This document shows, one piece after another, positions 43,370 through 49,034 of a stretch of 49,034 nucleotides of DNA (its first letter is position 1; every line of letters starts with the position of its first letter). The stretch is from positions 1-49,034 of the forward strand of contig PEAB01000007.1 of the NCBI GenBank assembly GCA_002753395.1. Direction: 5' to 3'. The notes beneath the pieces were generated by a model that saw only the letters and a list, made by a program, of their open reading frames with translations, searched no databases and was not told where the DNA came from. Origin of the DNA: Nitrospirae bacterium MYbinv3. GTDB lineage: Bacteria > Nitrospirota > Thermodesulfovibrionia > Thermodesulfovibrionales > Magnetobacteriaceae. A program made the position numbers and the translations under genes.

Positions 43370-43950
43370 TTCTTTGCACCAATCTTGGCTATCGCGTTGT
43401 CAAACAGATTCTGCGTCAACGCCTTGTCAATCTTTTCCTTCATGCGCTTTTCTGCAAGCTCAATGGCCTCTTCAACGGCCATGTCCTTGAGCTCTTCCTT
43501 TGCACGTTTTAGCTCAACGGCAATGTTATTCTCGCTCAACTCAATAAGTTTATCGGCATACACTTTACCTTCGCTAATCAAACGCTCTTTTTCAGCCGCG
43601 CCTAACTCCTTTGCCGAACTTATAATACGAGCAATTTCGTCGTCTTTGAGTCTTAGGTTTTCTTCTATCTCATACAATGCTTTTTCAGCAATCAGTTTAG
43701 CCTGTTTAGCCTCGTTTAGCCCAGCCTCGATCATCTCTGTTCTGCGCTTGAAAAACTCAATAGCCGGTTTTTTTAAGAAATGCAACAGTATAAACGCAAA
43801 TATCGCAAAATTAACGACAAGCCAAAACCATTGCGATAGCGATGTTCCATGCCCCGTTGACTCAGAGGCATAGGCGAATGCGCTCATTGACAAAGAAGCA
43901 ACTATCGTTCCGATTACCAATTGTAATTTATTCTTACTTTCTGTGTTCAT
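43366..43950 (-). CDS. atpF: ATP synthase Fo b-type subunit (second, b')
   Basis: A 194-residue b subunit. A cleavable-looking N-terminal hydrophobic segment (about 9-28) precedes the true membrane anchor QWFWLVVNFAIFAFILLHFL (about 40-59) and a long charged coiled coil. The extra N-terminal segment is typical of b subunits in delta-like and Nitrospirota operons. It overlaps the other b gene by 17 bases. Two b genes in a row imply a b/b' heterodimer stator. Confidence 0.9.
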   Translation of the reverse strand: MNTESKNKLQLVIGTIVASLSMSAFAYASESTGHGTSLSQWFWLVVNFAIFAFILLHFLKKPAIEFFKRRTEMIEAGLNEAKQAKLIAEKALYEIEENLRLKDDEIARIISSAKELGAAEKERLISEGKVYADKLIELSENNIAVELKRAKEELKDMAVEEAIELAEKRMKEKIDKALTQNLFDNAIAKIGAKN

Positions 43951-44362
43951 AGACTAGTTTATCAATGATAACTTCTGCATAGGTATTAATCTCTGTCATC
44001 AAGGTTGATTTAACCTTTCCAACCTCGCTTGCAATCTCCTTGGCAGCGGCTGAGAACCTTTTGTTGGCCTCTTCCTGGGCCTTACCGATGATCTCTTTCT
44101 GCTTTATAAGACCTTCTTCCTTTAGTTTACTAAACTCCTTTTTAGCTAGATCGTGTGCAAAGGAAAGATCTTTCTTCAAGGATTCAATAGCTGCATCCTT
44201 CTTAACTGTCAGGGCCTTGGCCTCATTTAATGTATCTAATTTGACCTGTTCTCTTTCATGTAAGATGTTTAAGATAGGTTTGTAAAGCAAGATATTTAAT
44301 ACATACATCAGTATTAAAAAGTTCAATAGAAGCACAAAAAACCAACCGGTAAACTCAACCAT
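43934..44362 (-). CDS. atpF: ATP synthase Fo b-type subunit (first)
   Basis: A 142-residue b subunit, first gene of the operon. A single membrane helix (about 6-26, GWFFVLLLNFLILMYVLNIL) leads to a coiled coil of charged heptads (about 35-142). GAGG lies eight bases before the ATG, and a strong promoter lies just upstream. It pairs with the longer b' protein as the peripheral stalk. Confidence 0.9.
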   Translation of the reverse strand: MVEFTGWFFVLLLNFLILMYVLNILLYKPILNILHEREQVKLDTLNEAKALTVKKDAAIESLKKDLSFAHDLAKKEFSKLKEEGLIKQKEIIGKAQEEANKRFSAAAKEIASEVGKVKSTLMTEINTYAEVIIDKLVYEHRK

Positions 44363-44398
44363 TCAATACCTCATCAATCTTAATTTAATAATTAGAGC

Positions 44399-44427
44399 AT
44401 AATACCACAACAGAAACATCTTGTCAA
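44399..44427 (-). promoter_or_regulatory. Sigma70-type promoter of the ATP synthase operon
   Basis: On the minus strand TTGACA (44422-44427) and TATTAT (44399-44404) are separated by exactly 17 bases. The -10 box ends about 36 bases before the first ATG of the operon. This is the best -35/-10 match in the window and fits strong constitutive transcription. Confidence 0.8.
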
Positions 44428-44481
44428 GGGGTTATTATGCACCCTATGTAACATAATTGTATGTATTTATCAGAAGTTTTA

Positions 44482-44490
44482 TGTTATAGT
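44482..44490 (+). promoter_or_regulatory. Possible extended -10 box in front of the VCBS-like protein gene
   Basis: TGTTATAGT ends eight bases before the ATG at 44499, which has no Shine-Dalgarno. Transcription would begin at about the ATG, leaving either a leaderless message or use of the later ATG at 44550. No matching -35 is seen. Confidence 0.35.
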
Positions 44491-44498
44491 AATAAGCA

Positions 44499-46250
44499 AT
44501 GAGAGACGAAGGCAAAGAACGAATATTACAGATATTTAAGAGGCTGCTAATGTACGTGTATATATGTATAATGGGAGCCGTACCACTTACTGTTGAGCAT
44601 GTAATCGAAGAGGTTTGGGCAGGTGAAGAGTCAGTAAGAAAGGATGATACTTTAAAGCCACTAGTTGAGCAGACCACACGTTACTTCAAGCCTTTGAGTC
44701 AGAGGATAATAGACGCAAAAGGTGGTGAGATAACCATAGAAAGCGGTGGCAGGGACAACCTTATCAAAGGGATGCGTGTAGAAATCTTTAGGGAGGGGGA
44801 GATGTTCTATCATCCAGTTACTAACGAGCCAGTAGGAAGATTTGAGAAAAAGGTTGGTATGGCAGAGGTCATAGACGTAAAGACAAACGCTGTAAGGGCG
44901 GCAGTTTTGGTTGGTGATCCCAAAAAGTCTGATATAGCGAGGATTTCTAGCTCTAAGAAGAAGCTGCTTTTCTATCAGTGCAAGACTATAGACTGGTATG
45001 TTGGCGATGCCTATTACAGACAACTCAAGGAAGACGGGTGTTTTGAGATGTTGGAGACGAAGATAATTAGCGATGATGTCAAAGCACTCTTGGTTGAGGC
45101 CAAAAAGGTTGATGCAGAACTGCTGACATTAGTTGATGGATTAAATGAGGGGAAAGATAAATATTTAAGGCAGAGGTTATATTGGGTATCCGACGGAAAG
45201 GAGATTTTTAACAACAAGATGAAGATAACTGAAGATTATATAAAGAGTGTCAAAACAGGTAGTGAAGCATTTGTATCGTCAGATGATACTCCGCTGCTTA
45301 CTTATCAGCTCTCTACAAGTTATGACCTTATAGCTGTGGGAGATTTGTATGGCGATAAAGAAAAACAGATACTCCTCAGCGCTGGTTCTACAATAAGGGT
45401 TTTTACACCCACCGTAGATCTTCATCAGTTGTGGGCGTTTGATACAAACAAGTTTCACGATAATATATACCTGGACGTTATAGATATTGATAAGAACGGT
45501 AAGGATGAGGTGATAGTTACCTCGTTTGGCTCTGATGGTGCCTACAGCTATATATATGAGATCAAGGATAGCGGACCATCTCTTTTATGGAAGACAAAGG
45601 GGTTTCTACGTGTGATAAATGACAGGTTATTGTTTCAGGGATTCAGTGTAATAAACGGTTTTTCGGGCAGTGTTACCAATGTAGTATATGATGGCAGTTA
45701 TCGTCTTGATAGTACTTTGCAACTGCCCAAAGGTGTTAATATATACGATTTTGCTATATTAACAGACAAGAGCCAAAAGCAGATTATTATGTACTACGAT
45801 AAAGACAACCATGTCGTAATAGCCGACGAAAAGGGTATTGCGATGTGGAGGAGCAAAGATGACTTTGGTGGGTTCATAAAGGAATACACGGAAAGCAGCA
45901 TAAAGGATGGAAGAGTAGCTGATACGATGGATTATGGTAACTGGCACATAAGCGACAGGGTTTACACAACAAAACAACAGGCCTTGGTCATTAGACGTAA
46001 CCCGTTGACTGCTACGGCGCTGTCCTTAGGTTATACAAAGTCTAGTATCTTAAGCCTTTGGTGGAATGGTTCAAATGTGGATGAAAACGTATTGATAGCT
46101 AATATCGGTGGTAATATATTGGATTATGCCATAAACAAGGACAGGATATACGTATTGAACAAGCCGATGTTTGGGATGGTTGGCAAGAACATACTAAAGG
46201 GTGAAAATCCTTTTGTAACGATCCTGTCAGTGTTTCCGTTTATCTATTAA
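44499..46250 (+). CDS. Exported VCBS/FG-GAP-like protein of unknown function
   Basis: A 583-residue protein. A basic stretch then a hydrophobic segment (about 17-32) suggests a signal peptide; an ATG at 44550 with AGAGG seven bases upstream is a plausible alternative start. Residues about 75-140 resemble the FlgT C-terminal domain (KGMRVEIFREGE...VGMAEVIDV). From about 275 on, strands such as IAVGDLYGDKEKQILL and DVIDIDKNGKDEVIVTSFG form an FG-GAP/VCBS-like propeller with one calcium-type loop. Divergent from the ATP synthase operon and upstream of uppS. Role unknown; an envelope or surface function is likely. Confidence 0.68.
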   Translation: MRDEGKERILQIFKRLLMYVYICIMGAVPLTVEHVIEEVWAGEESVRKDDTLKPLVEQTTRYFKPLSQRIIDAKGGEITIESGGRDNLIKGMRVEIFREGEMFYHPVTNEPVGRFEKKVGMAEVIDVKTNAVRAAVLVGDPKKSDIARISSSKKKLLFYQCKTIDWYVGDAYYRQLKEDGCFEMLETKIISDDVKALLVEAKKVDAELLTLVDGLNEGKDKYLRQRLYWVSDGKEIFNNKMKITEDYIKSVKTGSEAFVSSDDTPLLTYQLSTSYDLIAVGDLYGDKEKQILLSAGSTIRVFTPTVDLHQLWAFDTNKFHDNIYLDVIDIDKNGKDEVIVTSFGSDGAYSYIYEIKDSGPSLLWKTKGFLRVINDRLLFQGFSVINGFSGSVTNVVYDGSYRLDSTLQLPKGVNIYDFAILTDKSQKQIIMYYDKDNHVVIADEKGIAMWRSKDDFGGFIKEYTESSIKDGRVADTMDYGNWHISDRVYTTKQQALVIRRNPLTATALSLGYTKSSILSLWWNGSNVDENVLIANIGGNILDYAINKDRIYVLNKPMFGMVGKNILKGENPFVTILSVFPFIY

Positions 46251-46284
46251 GATAATATGGATTGTCAAGAAGGAGTGCTTTTAT

Positions 46285-46998
46285 TTGGATAATAGTATTA
46301 TACCAAACCACGTAGGTATTATAATGGATGGCAACGGCAGATGGGCCAACACGAGAGGTCTTCCCAGGGTAGAAGGGCATCGGCAAGGTGTCAGACGCAG
46401 TAAGGATGTAATAAAGGCCAGTGTTGACATAGGCATAAAGATACTGACCCTATACGCTTTTTCTATAGAGAACTGGAGGAGACCGCAGAATGAGGTTGTA
46501 ACACTAATGGACCTTTTCGATTTTTACCTCAAGACCGAGATAGAAGATCTAATGAGCAAGGACATTGTATTTAAGGTTATAGGCAACAGGGAGAAGCTGC
46601 CCAAGGGCATACAGTTTTTGATAAGGAACGCCGAGACCCTGACTTCTAATAACAGAGGGATGGTGCTTGCCTTAGCGGTTAGCTACGGGGGTAGAGATGA
46701 GATCATACGGACTGTGAGAAAGCTATCCTCAAGCGGCGTTGACCTAAGTACTTTGGATGAGTCCGTGTTTGAGGCTAACCTCGACACCAAGGATATGCTC
46801 CCCGTAGATCTTATAATACGCACGGGTGGGGAGAAGAGGATTAGTAATTTCCTGATATGGCAGTCGGCCTATGCTGAATTGTATTTTACCGACACCCTGT
46901 GGCCAGACTTTACTCAGGAAGAGTTCTATTCAGCTATACATAACTACAAACAAAGGGAAAGGCGTTTCGGGGCAATCCCTCAAAAGGTTACCTTGTAG
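46285..46998 (+). CDS. uppS: Isoprenyl transferase / undecaprenyl diphosphate synthase
   Basis: A 237-residue cis-prenyltransferase that makes the lipid carrier for peptidoglycan. The signature HVGIIMDGNGRWA (9-21) contains the Mg ligand D15; later SIENWRRP (75-82), RTGGEKRISNFLIWQSAYAEL and the final FYSAIHNYKQRERRFG motif complete it. The start is TTG at 46285 with AAGGAG ten bases upstream. It is followed without a gap by cdsA. Confidence 0.96.
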   Translation: MDNSIIPNHVGIIMDGNGRWANTRGLPRVEGHRQGVRRSKDVIKASVDIGIKILTLYAFSIENWRRPQNEVVTLMDLFDFYLKTEIEDLMSKDIVFKVIGNREKLPKGIQFLIRNAETLTSNNRGMVLALAVSYGGRDEIIRTVRKLSSSGVDLSTLDESVFEANLDTKDMLPVDLIIRTGGEKRISNFLIWQSAYAELYFTDTLWPDFTQEEFYSAIHNYKQRERRFGAIPQKVTL

Positions 46999-47787
46999 AT
47001 GCACCTAAAACGGCTCATTGTTGCCTCCATAGTATTACCTATTTTCTACGCATACGTAATGTATTTACCTAAGATTTTTTTACTCTTGCTCATGTGTATG
47101 ATATCCTTTATCAGTCAGGTAGAGTTTTTAGCTATGTATAAGGTTAAGGAGTATCAGAGGTATTTTTTTTCACTCTTAGGGATTTTACCTATAAGTCTGA
47201 CATATAAGCTCAACGATATCCCAATATCACTGATTGTAGTGATGATTGCAGTAGTGTTGGTTAGCAGGCTTTTTGTTAGGAAGTATCCTGAAAATGCTTT
47301 GATGGACGTTGCTCCCTATATCGTCAGCTATTTCTACATACCAGTTATGCTTAGTTATTTTATGAAACTAGTATTTATAGGACCTCAGATGATCATATTC
47401 CTTTGTTTTGTCATATGGGGGGCCGATAGTTTTGCATTATACGTCGGTAAATTCATGGGAAGACGGAAGTTGTACAAACAGATGAGTCCAAATAAGACTA
47501 TAGAAGGGGCAATCGCTGCTATTTTAGGAGCTGTTATATGTTCCTTGCTCTTGAAGGCTTATTTTGCTATAAATATGTCTTTTGAAAAAGCATGTGTTAT
47601 TGGTTTTATACTAGGACTAGTTGGTATCGTTGGGGACCTTGTAGAGTCTATGTTTAAACGGGATGCTAAGGTAAAGGATTCAGGTGCTCTATTACCAGGA
47701 CATGGCGGTATACTCGACAAAATAGACGGTATGTTGTTTTCTGCCCCAGCGCTCTATTATCTCCTTATTATGTTTACGCACCGATAG
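46999..47787 (+). CDS. cdsA: Phosphatidate cytidylyltransferase CdsA
   Basis: A 262-residue polytopic membrane enzyme that makes CDP-diacylglycerol. The signature ESMFKRDAKVKDSGALLPGH, then GGILDKIDG, near 217-245 is complete. FVIWGADSFALYVGKFMG near 138-155 is a second family block. Its ATG follows the uppS stop directly (TAGATG). Confidence 0.95.
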   Translation: MHLKRLIVASIVLPIFYAYVMYLPKIFLLLLMCMISFISQVEFLAMYKVKEYQRYFFSLLGILPISLTYKLNDIPISLIVVMIAVVLVSRLFVRKYPENALMDVAPYIVSYFYIPVMLSYFMKLVFIGPQMIIFLCFVIWGADSFALYVGKFMGRRKLYKQMSPNKTIEGAIAAILGAVICSLLLKAYFAINMSFEKACVIGFILGLVGIVGDLVESMFKRDAKVKDSGALLPGHGGILDKIDGMLFSAPALYYLLIMFTHR

Positions 47788-47877
47788 GAGATGTTGTACA
47801 AAGATACATGACAAGACAATAATACGGAGGCAAGGAGGCTGCACAACAATCGTTTATATAAGAAGTGAGGTTTTTAT

Positions 47878-49034
47878 TTGAAACATGTAGCAATATTAGG
47901 TTCAACTGGTTCAATAGGAAAGAGTACATTAGCCTTTATAGGTAAGAACAGGGACAGGTTTAATGTCGTTGGACTTACAGCCAATAGGAGCATAGAGACG
48001 CTAAAGCGCCAGATTGTAGAGTTCAGTCCAGATGTAGTGGCCGTTGCACAAGAGGCTGAGGCAAGGCAGCTTGCACAGTGGGTGACTGAAGTTAGAGGTA
48101 CGGTCTCTGGTACGACCAAAGTACAGGTGTTAAGCGGTGAAGATGGGGTTTGCGCTGTTGCCTCGTATGACAAGGCGGAGTTCGTTATCTCCTCGATAGT
48201 CGGTTCGTCGGGGTTGAGACCAACGCTTGCTGCTATAAGAGCCAAAAAGCATATAGGGTTGGCCAACAAGGAGACTCTAGTAATGGCCGGAGATATTGTA
48301 ATGGCAGAGGCAAGGAGACACAACGTCAAACTGTTTCCCGTTGACAGTGAACATAGCGCCATCTTTCAATGTCTTGAGGGTCGCTGCCTCAGTGATGTCA
48401 GGAGGTTGATCCTGACGGCCTCAGGAGGGCCCTTTTTTGGCAGGACTACGTTGGAGTTGGAGAACGTCTCACTCGATGACGCCCTCAAGCATCCAAGCTG
48501 GTCTATGGGCAGCAAGATAACCGTTGATTCAGCTACGCTGATGAACAAAGGCTTGGAGGTAATAGAGGCGCACTATTTGTTTGGGCTGGGGCCTGACAGG
48601 ATAGATGTCATTGTTCATCCACAGAGCATTGTCCACTCCCTAGTGGAGTTTATCGATGGTGCGCTCCTTGCTCAGTTGTCGCTGCCGGATATGAAGGGGC
48701 CGATAGCCTATGCCCTAACTTATCCAGAGCGGTTGCCGGGGGTGATCGACAGGTGTTTTCTGGAGGATATACGCACATTAAACTTTCATCCCCCTGACAG
48801 AGAGACCTTCCCTTGTTTGACTTATGCCTATGATGCACTCAGGGAAGGGGGTACGATGCCAATAGTGTTAAATGCTGCAAATGAGGCGGCGGTTGCCCTG
48901 TTTATCAGCGGCATAATTAAATTTAACCAGATACCCGTGATTTTACGTGATGTGATGTCAAGACATAAAACCATTGCTTGCAACGACATTGATACCATCT
49001 TTGAAGTAGACGGATGGGCCAGGTCAGCTATTTC
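47878..49034 (+). CDS. dxr: 1-deoxy-D-xylulose 5-phosphate reductoisomerase Dxr, 3' end cut by the window
   Basis: An open frame from TTG 47878 to the end of the window, 385 full codons, so nearly complete. The NADPH motif is GSTGSIG at 8-14. GLANKETLVMAGD, VDSEHSAIFQCLEG, TASGGPFFGR, HPSWSMGSKITVDSATLMNKGLE and VHPQSIVHSLVEF follow in the standard order. GTGAGG stands about eight bases before the TTG. Catalyses the committed step of the MEP isoprenoid pathway, upstream of UppS substrate supply. It follows cdsA by 90 bases. No stop codon is present before the window ends. Confidence 0.95.
   Translation, partial: MKHVAILGSTGSIGKSTLAFIGKNRDRFNVVGLTANRSIETLKRQIVEFSPDVVAVAQEAEARQLAQWVTEVRGTVSGTTKVQVLSGEDGVCAVASYDKAEFVISSIVGSSGLRPTLAAIRAKKHIGLANKETLVMAGDIVMAEARRHNVKLFPVDSEHSAIFQCLEGRCLSDVRRLILTASGGPFFGRTTLELENVSLDDALKHPSWSMGSKITVDSATLMNKGLEVIEAHYLFGLGPDRIDVIVHPQSIVHSLVEFIDGALLAQLSLPDMKGPIAYALTYPERLPGVIDRCFLEDIRTLNFHPPDRETFPCLTYAYDALREGGTMPIVLNAANEAAVALFISGIIKFNQIPVILRDVMSRHKTIACNDIDTIFEVDGWARSAI

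Overview
The window reads as a chromosomal segment of a free-living Gram-negative bacterium of moderate GC content. The mix of genes suggests a member of Nitrospirota or a similar deep-branching, delta-like lineage: a two-subunit ferredoxin oxidoreductase remnant, a split ATP synthase operon with b and b' subunits, large PilY1/minor-pilin clusters, Rpn-type PD-(D/E)XK genes and many palindromic intergenic repeats. This placement is inference from gene content and no marker gene proves it.

Layout. 1-4000: start of a divergent gene, a MacB-type ABC transporter pair (+), then a minus-strand group with an ArgA-like acetyltransferase and the gamma and beta subunits of a 2-oxoacid:ferredoxin oxidoreductase. 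4077-4378: a MITE-like palindromic element followed by an Rpn-family nuclease gene (+). 5601-22054 (all minus): two tandem paralogous type IV pilus tip operons, each in the order pilY1, fimT/gspH-like, pilV, pilW, pilX; the downstream copy has a small PilY2-like secreted protein in front of it. A related 46-48 bp dyad sequence lies upstream of both. 22267-26267 (minus): an MNT/HEPN toxin-antitoxin pair, a secreted parallel beta-helix protein and an L,D-transpeptidase. 26280-35494 (minus): cobalamin late-pathway genes (cbiB, cobQ, cobC, cobS, cobT) interspersed with a YgiT-type zinc-finger protein, a subtilase with a 6 x 144 bp repeat tail and a putative lipoprotein. 35503-38432: a disturbed region with a RelE/YafQ-like TA pair, a decayed partial second copy of cobT, and an AT-rich two-gene cassette (Panacea-like/DUF488 fusion plus a partner) split by a palindromic element. 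38564-44362 (minus): ATP synthase operon b, b', delta, alpha, gamma, beta, epsilon from a strong sigma70-type promoter; epsilon lacks its C-terminal helical domain. 44499-49034 (+): a secreted VCBS/FG-GAP-like protein, then uppS, cdsA and dxr (dxr runs off the window).

How the genes work together. The pilus genes would build alternative minor-pilin/adhesin tip complexes whose core pilus machinery lies elsewhere. The cob genes cover cobinamide formation and nucleotide-loop assembly; cobU and the corrin-ring genes are not here. UppS, CdsA and Dxr form the usual isoprenoid/phospholipid precursor cluster. A family of GC-rich hairpin repeats (at least eight copies) sits next to gene ends throughout, and one copy supplies the C-terminal codons of cobQ.

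Most worth a second look: the Panacea-like/DUF488 cassette, the duplicated pilus operons with their shared upstream dyad, the repeat family and its effect on CobQ, and the truncated cobT duplication with a lost start codon.
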